Of a stretch of DNA of 49,228 nt, positions 8,649 through 17,236 are shown in pieces. The notes beneath the pieces are model-generated. The model did not search any database. It was not told where the DNA came from and saw only the letters and a program-made list of their open reading frames with translations. How positions within the stretch are numbered: position 1 is the first letter of the stretch; each line of letters begins with the position of its first letter. The stretch comes from an uncultured Pelagibacteraceae bacterium. Its GTDB lineage: Bacteria > Pseudomonadota > Alphaproteobacteria > Pelagibacterales > Pelagibacteraceae. The stretch is from assembly GCA_902579105.1 (NCBI GenBank), contig CACHFM010000010.1, positions 1 to 49,228 of the forward strand, written 5' to 3'. The position numbers and the translations under genes are program-made.

Positions 8649-9262
8649 TTAATTAATTTATTTATTTTATCAATTATTAAACTTTCATTTTTTTTAATAT
8701 CTAAATTTGAATCAACTATTTGATAGGATTTATTTTTATTTTTTATTAATTTTAGATATCCTTTTTGAACTTTTGTATAAAAATTAATATTAAATTGATC
8801 ATATCTATTTAAAGATTTTCTTTTTTTTAATCTTAAAAATAAATTTTTTTTATTAACAATATTTAAAAAAGTGAAATTAACCTTTATATTTTTTAATAAA
8901 AAATTATTAATCAAATTTATAATTTTTAAATTAACACCCAACCCATAGTGCTGATAAGCAATTGATGAATCAGTGAATCTATCAATAAGAATAATCTTTT
9001 TTTTGTAGTACTTTTTTATTAATTTAATATTCTCACTTCTTGAGGCTAGAATTAACAATAGGTCAGTATTTTCATTAAAGTTATTTTTATTATTGAGCAT
9101 TAATTTTCTAATTTTTTCTGAATTATAGCTACCACCTGGTTCTCTTAATTTTAGGTAGTTAATTTTTTTTTTATCTAAATATTTAGCTACTTTTGATATG
9201 TGGTGACTTTTACCACTGCCCTCTATACCTTCAAAGACAATGATTGGTTTTTTAGACATCAC
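8645..9262 (-). CDS. tmk: Thymidylate kinase
   Basis: Phosphorylates dTMP to dTDP, the step that feeds dTTP synthesis. The 205-aa sequence has the P-loop FEGIEGSGKSHH at about 10-21, LREPGG at about 39-44, and the DRFTDSSIAYQHYG motif at about 93-106 that binds dTMP and closes with the lid. The lysine-rich C-terminal half reflects the AT bias of the genome. The start overlaps dacC by 11 nt and the stop overlaps holB by 4 nt. Confidence 0.96.
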   Translation of the reverse strand: MMSKKPIIVFEGIEGSGKSHHISKVAKYLDKKKINYLKLREPGGSYNSEKIRKLMLNNKNNFNENTDLLLILASRSENIKLIKKYYKKKIILIDRFTDSSIAYQHYGLGVNLKIINLINNFLLKNIKVNFTFLNIVNKKNLFLRLKKRKSLNRYDQFNINFYTKVQKGYLKLIKNKNKSYQIVDSNLDIKKNESLIIDKINKLIK

Positions 9263-10403
9263 CCCAAATTAAATAATTAATCGATTTAATGATTCTTGAA
9301 ATAAAATTAACTTTTTTAATTTCTTTAGATGAGAGTAAATCATATTCACCTACAAGTTCTTGATCATAGACAACTCTTAATTTTGCAATTTTTTGATCTT
9401 TTTTAATTGGAGCTTCTACAGGTCCTTCATATTTCACCGAAACTTTTAATAGTTTTTTTTTAGCTTTTTTGATTGTTTTATATATATCTTCACTTGTATA
9501 AGCATGAACATAACTTTCTTTACCTAACCAAACATCAATCTTTTGGAATGGCTCATTAGCTTTTGCTATACTCACAAGATCAAAATTAGTTAAACCATAA
9601 GTTAAAAGTTTTACACTTTCTTTAGATCTTGAGTTTTTAGAGTTAAATCCACTTCCAACAGCTATAAGTCTTCTTCCATTTCTATTAATCGATGAAGCAA
9701 GTGAATATTTCTCGTAAGCTAAATAACCAGTTTTTATTCCATCTGCTCCTAAATTTTTATAAAGTAAAGGGTTTCTATTACCTTGTTTTATAGGATCTCC
9801 ACCAGTTCGATCCCAAGTGAATTCTTTTTCTTCAAAATATTTATAAAATTTAGGATAATTTTTAATTAAATAATTTGACATAATCATTATGTCTTTAACT
9901 GTGGATAAATTGTCTGGTGAATTTATACCTGATGAATTAGAAAAATTTGTATTTTCCATTCCAATTTCTTTTGCTTTTTCAGTCATTAAAATTGCAAATT
10001 CATCTTCAGTGCCCGCAATACCTTCGGCTAAAGCAACACATGCATCGTTGCCTGAAGAAACAATTATACCTCTTAGTAGATTTTCCACAGAAATTTGATC
10101 ACCTACCATAATAAACATAGATGAATATCCTGCTTCAGAAAGTCTCCAGGCATTTTCAGATACTATAAATTTATCATCTAAACTCAGCTCACCTTTATTA
10201 ATTAAATCAAATGCAATTATTGAAGTCATTATTTTTGTCATTGATGCAGGAAAGATTTTTCTATCTACATCTTTTTCAAACAAAATTTCACCTGAATGAT
10301 AATCTTGAAGTATAGCTGTTCTTGCCTTTATATCAAAATTTGCTTGTGCAAATTTACTAATAAATAAAATAAAAATTGTATAAATTAATACTTTTTTAAA
10401 CAT
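9252..10403 (-). CDS. dacC: D-alanyl-D-alanine carboxypeptidase (penicillin-binding protein 5/6 type)
   Basis: A periplasmic serine carboxypeptidase that trims the terminal D-Ala of peptidoglycan pentapeptides. A signal peptide covers about residues 1-21. All three active-site motifs of peptidase family S11 are intact: SMTK at 54-57, SGN at 117-119 and KTG at 224-226. A PBP5-like C-terminal beta domain follows (VKYEGPVEAPIKKDQKIAKLRV), and the end is amphipathic (RIIKSINYLIW), consistent with membrane anchoring. It sits in a cell-wall group with mltB and the rlpA-like gene. The choice between the names dacA, dacC and dacF is conventional. Confidence 0.93.
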   Translation of the reverse strand: MFKKVLIYTIFILFISKFAQANFDIKARTAILQDYHSGEILFEKDVDRKIFPASMTKIMTSIIAFDLINKGELSLDDKFIVSENAWRLSEAGYSSMFIMVGDQISVENLLRGIIVSSGNDACVALAEGIAGTEDEFAILMTEKAKEIGMENTNFSNSSGINSPDNLSTVKDIMIMSNYLIKNYPKFYKYFEEKEFTWDRTGGDPIKQGNRNPLLYKNLGADGIKTGYLAYEKYSLASSINRNGRRLIAVGSGFNSKNSRSKESVKLLTYGLTNFDLVSIAKANEPFQKIDVWLGKESYVHAYTSEDIYKTIKKAKKKLLKVSVKYEGPVEAPIKKDQKIAKLRVVYDQELVGEYDLLSSKEIKKVNFISRIIKSINYLIWGDV

Positions 10404-11151
10404 CTTTTAATATTTCTAAATTTTCAAAATTTAATGATTTAATTTCATTAAATGACTCTTCTAAGTTTTTTATATCATTAAATGGTCCTAATAATACCCT
10501 ATATTTTGTCTTAGATAATTTTTTTATCATATAGTTTTTTAAATTTGTTTCCTCTGTTATTCTATTAATCATATTATCAGCAGAATCTTTATAATAGAAA
10601 TCAGCAATTTTTATTGAATATAAAAATTTTTGTTTTTTAACTTTAGTTACTTTTTTTTCAACAACACCAAGATTATCTATAGTTATCCCATCAACAGGAG
10701 CTTTCTCAGCAACTTTTTTTTCTTCATCAAAAGTTTTGGCTTTTTTTGCTATAAATGATGAACTGTTAGAGATTAATACTAGATCAACATATGGTTCATT
10801 ACGATCAAGTGATAATTCTTCAGCAATTCTATTGGTTATTACTGAGTTATAAAAGTCAGAAAAAATAGCATTATTTGAGATCACCTCAGCAATAATTGAT
10901 TTTGAATTAATTGGGTTTGTAATTTTAACAAAAGAACCCTTTTTAATCTTTTTGTGAAAAATTAAAAGTGATCTATTATCGATCTTTTTAGATATTCTAT
11001 TATTTTTTTTTAACTGATCACTATAAATTAAAGTAAAACCTGTATTGCTATATCTATCGATAATAAAATTAAAGGATTTTTCGTTTTTATTAATCTGATT
11101 ACACCCACATAATAATATAAATGATAATAATAATATTTTTTTAAAGTTCAT
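10396..11151 (-). CDS. RlpA-like SPOR-domain lipoprotein with degenerate catalytic barrel
   Basis: A 251-aa outer-membrane-type lipoprotein; the lipobox LCGC places the acylated Cys near residue 16. The middle (about 75-130) aligns with the double-psi beta-barrel of the septal transglycosylase RlpA through VKITNPINSKSIIAEV and NRIAEELSLD. However, the conserved NDRGPF segment, which carries the catalytic Asp, reads SNNAIF, and the initial ASWYG motif is lost. The C-terminus (about 172-250) is a SPOR domain (FLYSIKIADF, then YRVLLGPF), which binds denuded glycan strands at the septum. By position between mltB and dacC it is the rlpA orthologue. I infer binding without catalysis. Confidence 0.75.
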   Translation of the reverse strand: MNFKKILLLSFILLCGCNQINKNEKSFNFIIDRYSNTGFTLIYSDQLKKNNRISKKIDNRSLLIFHKKIKKGSFVKITNPINSKSIIAEVISNNAIFSDFYNSVITNRIAEELSLDRNEPYVDLVLISNSSSFIAKKAKTFDEEKKVAEKAPVDGITIDNLGVVEKKVTKVKKQKFLYSIKIADFYYKDSADNMINRITEETNLKNYMIKKLSKTKYRVLLGPFNDIKNLEESFNEIKSLNFENLEILKDV

Positions 11152-12142
11152 TTTTGAATTTATTTTTTAGTGTACAAACTGCCAATCCAAATCTCAATGA
11201 TCTATTCCATTTTAGTATAATTTCATAATTATCAAATACAATATATGCAGGATTTAATGTTTCAGCACCAGGTATTATATCTTTATCTGGAGTAATTATT
11301 GCTGAATTTAAATTATTATATTTTGAATCTATATCATTACTGTTATTTATATATTTTCTAAAATATTGTAATTTTTTTTTACTATGAAGTTTTTTAGCTG
11401 AAATATTTAAATATTTACTTGGTGTCTTTTCAGATAAACTAATTTTATAAAAACAAGGTTCATTAGTTTTCCATCCAATTTTTTCTAAATAATTTGCAGC
11501 TGATGCATAAGCATCATTATTATTTTTTAAGTTAATGTAATTGTTGTTGTCATAATCAATAGCATAATTTTTCATTGTTGATGGCATAAATTGAAAAAAA
11601 CCAAATGCACCGGCCCAAGATCCATATAATGTTGAATAATCAATTTGTTTTTTTTCAATAAGTTTTAAAAGAATTAAAAGTTCATTTGTAAAAAATTCCG
11701 ATCTTCTCTTGTCAAAGCTTAAGGTTGCTAACGATGATAAAATATCCATTTTACCAACATAAGTACCAAAATTCGTTTCAATACCCATAAGAGACAAAAG
11801 TAATTCTTTTTCTATATCAAAATTATTTTCGATAGAATTAATAAGTTTTGCATTATCTTTATAAAAATTTATACCTTTTAAGACTTTGTTTTTTGAGGTT
11901 CTTTTTGAAATATAAGTTTTTGTATCCTCATAATGTTCAGGTTGATATCTATCATATTTAATTACATCAGGTAGAAATTTAGTATTAGACATTACTTTAT
12001 TGAAAGTTTCTTCAGAAATATTGTTTTGTAATGCTTCTTTCTTAAAATTTTTTTTCCATATTTCGAAATCCTTATTAATATCAGCATATGTTGTTGTGAA
12101 AGTAAAAATGAAAAAAAAAGCAAAAAATTTAATTTGTTTCAT
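11141..12142 (-). CDS. mltB: Lytic murein transglycosylase, MltB family
   Basis: Cleaves the MurNAc-GlcNAc bond of peptidoglycan from the periplasmic side. Signal peptide at about 1-20 with no lipobox, so it should be soluble rather than a lipoprotein. The SLT_2-type domain shows the catalytic glutamate in LSLMGIETNFGTYVG at about 115-129, then SWAGAFGFFQFMPSTMKNYAIDYD and AYASAANYLEKIGW, all diagnostic of MltB. The C-terminal YNRSxRYGLAVC-like end appears as WNRSLRFGLAVC. The 333-aa length is typical. It overlaps rarD by 14 nt and the rlpA-like gene by 11 nt. Confidence 0.93.
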   Translation of the reverse strand: MKQIKFFAFFFIFTFTTTYADINKDFEIWKKNFKKEALQNNISEETFNKVMSNTKFLPDVIKYDRYQPEHYEDTKTYISKRTSKNKVLKGINFYKDNAKLINSIENNFDIEKELLLSLMGIETNFGTYVGKMDILSSLATLSFDKRRSEFFTNELLILLKLIEKKQIDYSTLYGSWAGAFGFFQFMPSTMKNYAIDYDNNNYINLKNNNDAYASAANYLEKIGWKTNEPCFYKISLSEKTPSKYLNISAKKLHSKKKLQYFRKYINNSNDIDSKYNNLNSAIITPDKDIIPGAETLNPAYIVFDNYEIILKWNRSLRFGLAVCTLKNKFKNEL

Positions 12143-13007
12143 GTAAATCCTTTAAATATATAATTACCGCAATCCATATAAAAATAAAACTAACTAATTT
12201 TACAAATGAAAAAGGCTCATTATAATAAAAATATCCTAGTAAAAACTGAAATGTAGGCGTGATATAAAAAATCATACCACTAGGACCTAAACCACATAAT
12301 TCAACTCCTCTAACATACAAAAATAAAGGTATAACAGTCATCGGACCTGCTAAAAAAATTAATAACATCATCGATGGATTCGATATTTGAAAATCATTGA
12401 AACCGTTTCTTGCAATTATATAAAAAGATATTAAGGCAAAAGGTAAAATAAAAAGACTTTCTATTAAAAGACCTACGTCTGTATCTACATTAATTTTTTT
12501 TCTGACTAAGTTGTAAAAAGACCAACTTAAAGCAACAATGATTCCTACTAATGGTAGAGATTTAAAACTTACTATAATTAAATATAAAATTGAAACTACA
12601 ACTAAAGAAATAGAAAAAATTCTCTTCTTATTTAACACTTCCTTAAAAAAAATATATCCAAGCATAACACTTAAAATTGGCATTATAAAATATCCAAAAC
12701 TGGCATCGATAATTCTATTGGTTGCTATAGCATAAATCCAAACTCCCCAATTAATAAAAATTAAAAATCCTGAAATAAATAAGTAAAATAATTTTTTTTT
12801 TTGTTTAACTATATCTAAAAAAATATCCCCTTTTGAAAAAAGAAATGTTGTAATAACTAATGTAAAAGTTGTCCATAAACATCTGTGTATGACTAGTTCA
12901 ATGTGACCAATAAAAGAAATATATTTAAAATATATAACACCAAAAAAACCCCACCAAAAAGAACCAAATCCTGCTGACAGTAAGCCTTTATTAAAATTTT
13001 TATTCAT
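12129..13007 (-). CDS. rarD: EamA-family transporter, RarD type
   Basis: A 292-aa inner-membrane protein with about ten predicted helices arranged as two EamA repeats, of the RarD subfamily. RarD proteins have been linked to export of metabolites or chloramphenicol tolerance, but the natural substrate is unknown. Markers are GSFWWGFFGVIYFKYIS near the start, the ANWGVWIYAIATNRIIDAS-like motif at about 84-102, SWSFYNLVRKK near 158-168 and GLGPSGMIFYITPTFQF near 237-253. It is the first gene of the overlapping leftward unit, whose promoter must lie in 13008-13089. Confidence 0.88.
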   Translation of the reverse strand: MNKNFNKGLLSAGFGSFWWGFFGVIYFKYISFIGHIELVIHRCLWTTFTLVITTFLFSKGDIFLDIVKQKKKLFYLFISGFLIFINWGVWIYAIATNRIIDASFGYFIMPILSVMLGYIFFKEVLNKKRIFSISLVVVSILYLIIVSFKSLPLVGIIVALSWSFYNLVRKKINVDTDVGLLIESLFILPFALISFYIIARNGFNDFQISNPSMMLLIFLAGPMTVIPLFLYVRGVELCGLGPSGMIFYITPTFQFLLGYFYYNEPFSFVKLVSFIFIWIAVIIYLKDLHETN

Positions 13008-13066
13008 TATAAGTTAGGTTTTAGTTTTTTAAGTTATTAGCTCATTTTATAGTTGAATTAAATAAT

Positions 13067-13072
13067 TATAAT
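13067..13072 (+). promoter_or_regulatory. Candidate -10 element for tRNA-Ser
   Basis: TATAAT lies 17 bp before the 5' end of the rightward tRNA-Ser, a reasonable place for its -10 box. I cannot point to a convincing -35 element. The same 82-bp spacer (13008-13089) must carry the leftward promoter for the rarD unit. Confidence 0.35.
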
Positions 13073-13089
13073 AATAAAACCACTTTCAC

Positions 13090-13179
13090 GGAGAGATGGC
13101 TGAGCGGTTGAAAGCACCGGTCTTGAAAACCGGCAAAGGGGCAACTCTTTCCTGGGTTCGAATCCCAGTCTCTCCGCCA
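13090..13179 (+). tRNA. tRNA-Ser (anticodon TGA)
   Basis: A class II tRNA of 90 nt. The acceptor stem pairs GGAGAGA with TCTCTCC, the D arm is TGGCTGAGCGGTTGAAAGCA, the anticodon arm CCGGT-CTTGAAA-ACCGG gives TGA, a long variable arm (CAAAGGGGCAACTCTTTC region) follows, and the T arm carries GGTTCGAATCC. Discriminator G and an encoded CCA end at 13179. The stop codon of the opposing sdhE gene begins at the very next base, so the tRNA has no 3' spacer at all. Confidence 0.97.
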
Positions 13180-13443
13180 TTAAATATTAAATTTAAAGTT
13201 TTTAAATAAATTGCTTACTTTATTGGTTTTGATTTTAAAATCTGTTTTGAAACCATTATAAAAATTATATAGATTCGTATCATCGATATTAAGTAATTTT
13301 TCTAAATCAATTAAATCTTTTTTATCTAGTAAGTTTATATATTTTTTTGTAAATGAACCCAAAAGATTATCCATTTCTTTTGTACCTCGATAATTAGATC
13401 TATAGATAATTTTTTTTTTTAATTCATCTATGTTGATAGTCAT
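13180..13443 (-). CDS. sdhE: FAD assembly factor SdhE (succinate dehydrogenase assembly factor 2)
   Basis: A small (87-aa) cytoplasmic chaperone that helps attach FAD covalently to the flavoprotein subunit of succinate dehydrogenase. The signature YRGTKEMDNLLG (RGxxE motif) is at about 18-29, followed by a helical segment with LLDKKDLIDLEKLLNIDDTNLYNF (YgfY/SDHAF2 pattern). It is divergent from recG with 22 nt between the start codons; adjacency of sdhE and recG is common in Alphaproteobacteria. It converges head-on with tRNA-Ser without a spacer. Confidence 0.9.
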   Translation of the reverse strand: MTINIDELKKKIIYRSNYRGTKEMDNLLGSFTKKYINLLDKKDLIDLEKLLNIDDTNLYNFYNGFKTDFKIKTNKVSNLFKNFKFNI

Positions 13444-13465
13444 AATTAGAATATATTAAGTAAAA

Positions 13466-15517
13466 ATGAATAATAAAAGTAGTTATAAATATTTATTATC
13501 AGATCTAACATCTTTGAAAGGTGTTGGTATCAAAACAAGGAATTTATTAAGAAAAAAAAAGATTAATAATATATTTGATTTATTATGGAAATTGCCAAAA
13601 TCATATACTGATCGAAGTATATCAACAAAAGTAAAGGATTTAAAAATAGGAGAAAATCAAACTGTTACCGTAGTCCCACAAAAATATCTTTTTCCTAGAG
13701 TTAGAAATCTACCTAATAGAGTTATCTGCTCAGATGAAACTGGAAACTTAGATTGTGTTTTTTTTAACAGTTACGAAGGATATGTGAAAAAAATACTTCC
13801 ATTAGGAAAAGAAATAACTGTTAGTGGTAAAATAAATCATTTTAGAAATAAGTATCAATTAACAAATCCTAAATATATTTCAGAAGATTCATCATTAATA
13901 AAACAAGTACACAATAAATATTCATTAACTGAAGGAATTTCCGAAAAAATATATAATAAAATAATTAATCAAATTATAAAAAAACTACCTTTACTTGAAG
14001 AATGGCATTCAAAAAATATATTAAATAAATTTGGAAATATAAGTTGGAATAAATCAATTGAAGAACTACATAAATCAAAAAATATTGGAAAATATAAAGA
14101 TAATTTTTATCAGCGCCTAGCTTTTGATGAAATATTTTCTACTTTTTTAGTTAATTCTGAAATAAGGAAAAAAATTAAAAAAATTAAAAAAAAAAATAAA
14201 AATATTAATTTAAAACTTCAAGACTCAATAATAAATAAATTAGATTTTTTACTAACAAATGATCAAGCTGTTTCTCTTAGAGAAATCAATAAAGATTTAA
14301 GCTCATCAACAAAAATGTTTAGACTTTTACAAGGTGATGTTGGTAGTGGTAAAACTATTGTGTCATTATTAGCTGCTTACAATACTATAAGTTCTGGTTT
14401 CCAAGTTGCAGTAATGGCACCTACTGAAATATTAGCTAGACAACATTTTAATCTTGCTAAAAAAATATTTCCAATAAATATCAAAATTGAATTAATTTCA
14501 GGTAAGTCAGATTATAAAAATAAAAAAGAAATACTTAATAAACTAAAAAATAATGAGATTGACATTATTTTTGGTACACATGCAATTTTTCAAAAAAAAG
14601 TATTTTTTAATAAACTTGGACTTATAATTATTGATGAACAACATAAATTTGGTGTTAACCAAAGAAAAAAACTCTCTGATAAAGGTGGAAGAGATTGTGA
14701 TGTTTTATTAATGACTGCTACACCTATACCAAGAACCTTAACGATGACAATTTATGGCGATATGGATGTTTCTTTTATTAAAGAAAAACCTAAGTCTAGA
14801 AAAATTATAAAAACTTATAGTAAATTAGAAAGCAAAATTGATGATGTAATTAATTTTATTAGAAAAGAAATTAAATACGGTAATCAAATTTTTTGGGTTT
14901 GTCCATTAATTGAAGAATCCAAAAAAATTGATCATTCATCAGCTGTTAAAAAATTTGAATTTCTTAAAAAATTGTTTCCTGAACAAGTATGCTTACTTCA
15001 TGGAAAAATCGAAATTGAAGAAAAAGAACAGATATTAAATAATTTTTTAACTAATAAATTCAAGATATTAGTTTCTACAACTATAATAGAAGTTGGTATA
15101 GATTTTCCAAATGCAAACGTGATAATTATAGAAAACGCAAATAAATTTGGATTATCACAATTACACCAACTCAGAGGAAGAGTCGGTAGAGGCAACAAAG
15201 ACTCAACTTGTATATTAATGTTTAAATCAAATTTAAGTGATAATGCAAAAAAAAGAATTAATATTTTAAAGAAATCTAATGATGGCTTCTTTATATCAGA
15301 AGAAGATATGAAAATAAGAGGTTTTGGAGATATTTTAGGATTTAAACAAAGTGGAATTAAAAATTTTAAGTTAGCAGACCCAATTCACAATAGTGACCTC
15401 TTTTTACTGGCTGAAAAAGAAATGAGAAGAATTGAAAATTCCAATGAAGGTATTGGTAAGTTTAAACCTTTAATAAAATTATATGATCGTGCAGATATTA
15501 TAAATGATATTGCTTAA
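13466..15517 (+). CDS. recG: ATP-dependent DNA helicase RecG
   Basis: Reverses stalled replication forks and drives branch migration in recombination repair. At 683 aa it is full length. The wedge domain is N-terminal (DLTSLKGVGIKTRNLL, then the OB-fold region), followed by superfamily 2 helicase motifs: GDVGSGKT near residue 290 (Walker A), the APTEILARQH motif, DEQHKFGVNQR near 393 (Walker B), TATPIPRTL, and the C-terminal LRGRVGRG (motif VI). The stop overlaps that of the opposing DUF502 gene by 4 nt. Confidence 0.97.
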   Translation: MNNKSSYKYLLSDLTSLKGVGIKTRNLLRKKKINNIFDLLWKLPKSYTDRSISTKVKDLKIGENQTVTVVPQKYLFPRVRNLPNRVICSDETGNLDCVFFNSYEGYVKKILPLGKEITVSGKINHFRNKYQLTNPKYISEDSSLIKQVHNKYSLTEGISEKIYNKIINQIIKKLPLLEEWHSKNILNKFGNISWNKSIEELHKSKNIGKYKDNFYQRLAFDEIFSTFLVNSEIRKKIKKIKKKNKNINLKLQDSIINKLDFLLTNDQAVSLREINKDLSSSTKMFRLLQGDVGSGKTIVSLLAAYNTISSGFQVAVMAPTEILARQHFNLAKKIFPINIKIELISGKSDYKNKKEILNKLKNNEIDIIFGTHAIFQKKVFFNKLGLIIIDEQHKFGVNQRKKLSDKGGRDCDVLLMTATPIPRTLTMTIYGDMDVSFIKEKPKSRKIIKTYSKLESKIDDVINFIRKEIKYGNQIFWVCPLIEESKKIDHSSAVKKFEFLKKLFPEQVCLLHGKIEIEEKEQILNNFLTNKFKILVSTTIIEVGIDFPNANVIIIENANKFGLSQLHQLRGRVGRGNKDSTCILMFKSNLSDNAKKRINILKKSNDGFFISEEDMKIRGFGDILGFKQSGIKNFKLADPIHNSDLFLLAEKEMRRIENSNEGIGKFKPLIKLYDRADIINDIA

Positions 15518-16128
15518 GTGTTATTAGATGTACCTGCAGATACTATAAATTTAGATGCTTCTTCGAAAGTCATATTTAAATAAATTACATCTTCAACAGG
15601 AAACATTAAAAGAAAACCGCTTGTTGGATTTGGAGTTGTAGGAACAAATACATTTATTAATTTTTTATTAGTTTTTTGAGACATTTCACCAGTATTTTCT
15701 TTAGTAGCAAAACCGACTGCCCAAACTCCTTTTCTTGGATATTCGATTAATACAACACTTTTTTGACCATCATCTTTCTTAGAGAATGTTTCAGTCATCT
15801 GGACTATTGCTGAGTAAACAGTTCTTAAAAAAGGAATTCTTTTAAATAAATCATCAATTAATTTTAAAATTCTTTTTCCAAAAAAAGATAATGATATACC
15901 ACCAATAACGGTTATGAAAAAAATAGAAATAATTATCTCAACACCCGGTATATTAAAAGGTAGATAGTGATTTGGATTTATATTTTTAGGAATTAAATTT
16001 GAAGAGATGCTTATTAAAACTTTGGTTATATAAAGTGTAAATCCGATTGGAATTAAAACAACTATACCAGCTATAAAATAATTTCTTAAAGTTAAAGATA
16101 ATGATTTTTTGCTTGTTTTTTTTGCCAT
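15514..16128 (-). CDS. DUF502-family membrane protein
   Basis: A 204-aa inner-membrane protein of the DUF502 family, of unknown function. Two hydrophobic helices lie at about 16-36 (YFIAGIVVLIPIGFTLYITKV) and 58-80. They are followed by the conserved cytoplasmic region KRIPFLRTVYSAIVQMTETF and a beta-rich C-terminal part with VFVPTTPNPTSGFLLMF, which is the most diagnostic block. Alphaproteobacterial genomes usually keep it beside recG and sdhE, as here. It is divergent from the M48 protease gene across a 110-bp AT-rich spacer in which I see no clear operator. Confidence 0.85.
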   Translation of the reverse strand: MAKKTSKKSLSLTLRNYFIAGIVVLIPIGFTLYITKVLISISSNLIPKNINPNHYLPFNIPGVEIIISIFFITVIGGISLSFFGKRILKLIDDLFKRIPFLRTVYSAIVQMTETFSKKDDGQKSVVLIEYPRKGVWAVGFATKENTGEMSQKTNKKLINVFVPTTPNPTSGFLLMFPVEDVIYLNMTFEEASKFIVSAGTSNNT

Positions 16129-16238
16129 TTAATTAATTAAAATTTGAATAATTCCTAAAAAAAATTAATATTAATAAATAAGATAATATTTTTATATTAA
16201 GATTCATGATTAAATGATAATAACAATTATATATAAAA

Positions 16239-17066
16239 ATGAATAGAAGAAAATTTTTATCATATGTTGGATGCAGTTGTTGTGGTTTCATACTACCTTC
16301 TTGTACAACTGCCCCTATTACAGAAAGAAAACAGTTAAAAATAGTTTCTGAAGCTAAATTAAATGCTCAAGCTGCTCAAATTTATGAACGAATCAAAGAA
16401 AAAGAAAAAATGAGTGATGATAAAAAAACACTTAATGAAATTAGAGAAATTGGAAAAAAAATGGAAAACTCAATTTCTGAATATTTTGATAGAGAAAATT
16501 TAGAAGATCCAACAATAAATTTTGATTGGGAATATATTTTAATTGATAAAAAAAAAGTTAGAAACGCTTGGTGTATGCCAGGGGGCAAAATTGCAGTTTA
16601 TACCGGAATTCTTGAAGCAACAAAAAATATAAATGGTCTTGCTGCTGTTATGGGACATGAAATTGCTCATGCTGTTGCTAAGCATTCTATTGAAAGAGCT
16701 AGTAGAACGGCATTATTAAATACTAGTACTCAATTAATAGATATTTTTAGCGGAGGAAAGTTATCAAGTGTTAATCGAACAACTGGAATGAATACAATTG
16801 GATTATTATCACAGCTTGGGATAATGAATCCATTTAGTAGAAAGCAAGAAAGTGAAGCAGATTATTTGGGTATGATTTTTTCTTCTTTATCAGGCTATGA
16901 CATTAGAGAAACTGTAAAAATATGGGAGAGAATGAAAAAATTAAATAAAGGTAAAACGCCACCAGAATTTATGAGCACTCACCCGTCTCCAGATAACCGG
17001 ATAAAAAATTTAAATGATAAAATGAATGAGGTAATTTTACAATATCCTCCAATTAAATTTGTTTAA
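16239..17066 (+). CDS. M48-family zinc metalloprotease, probable Tat-exported lipoprotein
   Basis: A 275-aa periplasmic zinc protease of the M48/Oma1 type, a group involved in outer-membrane protein quality control (BepA, LoiP). The zinc motif HEIAH is near residue 140, with the third ligand in ESEADYLG near 207. The N-terminus MNRRKFLSYVGCSCCGF carries a twin-arginine-like motif followed by LPSC near residue 22, an imperfect lipobox. I therefore infer Tat export and lipidation, which would fit with tatABC in this window. The C-terminal STHPSPDNRIKNL is also typical. No Shine-Dalgarno sequence is visible before the ATG. Confidence 0.88.
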   Translation: MNRRKFLSYVGCSCCGFILPSCTTAPITERKQLKIVSEAKLNAQAAQIYERIKEKEKMSDDKKTLNEIREIGKKMENSISEYFDRENLEDPTINFDWEYILIDKKKVRNAWCMPGGKIAVYTGILEATKNINGLAAVMGHEIAHAVAKHSIERASRTALLNTSTQLIDIFSGGKLSSVNRTTGMNTIGLLSQLGIMNPFSRKQESEADYLGMIFSSLSGYDIRETVKIWERMKKLNKGKTPPEFMSTHPSPDNRIKNLNDKMNEVILQYPPIKFV

Positions 17067-17076
17067 TATTTATTGA

Positions 17077-17152
<76 letters not shown>

Positions 17153-17156
17153 ACAT

Positions 17157-17175
17157 ATTATTCAAAATGAATAAT
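17157..17175. promoter_or_regulatory. Inverted repeat just upstream of tRNA-Lys
   Basis: ATTATTC and GAATAAT form a perfect 7-bp inverted repeat around a 5-nt centre, ending 4 nt before the tRNA 5' end. This is the same layout as the repeat before tRNA-Pro at 2363-2379, with unrelated sequence. It overlaps the expected transcription start of the promoter at 17177-17206, so it could be an operator or part of the precursor leader. Confidence 0.4.
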
Positions 17176-17176
17176 T

Positions 17177-17206
17177 GTTATATACATATTTATTTTATTT
17201 TTTCAA
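17177..17206 (-). promoter_or_regulatory. Candidate promoter for tRNA-Lys
   Basis: On the minus strand TTGAAA (17206-17201) and TATAAC (17182-17177) are separated by 18 bp, close to a sigma-70 promoter. Transcription would start around 17170, about 20 nt before the tRNA. Readthrough from tgt is an alternative source of the transcript. Confidence 0.4.
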
Positions 17207-17236
17207 ACGTCAATTTATCCAAAAAATCTGTATCTA

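Noticed and set aside
16129..16238. Riboswitch or small RNA in the 110-bp DUF502-M48 spacer
   Set aside because: The spacer is almost pure A/T with no GC-containing stems or recognised riboswitch motif.
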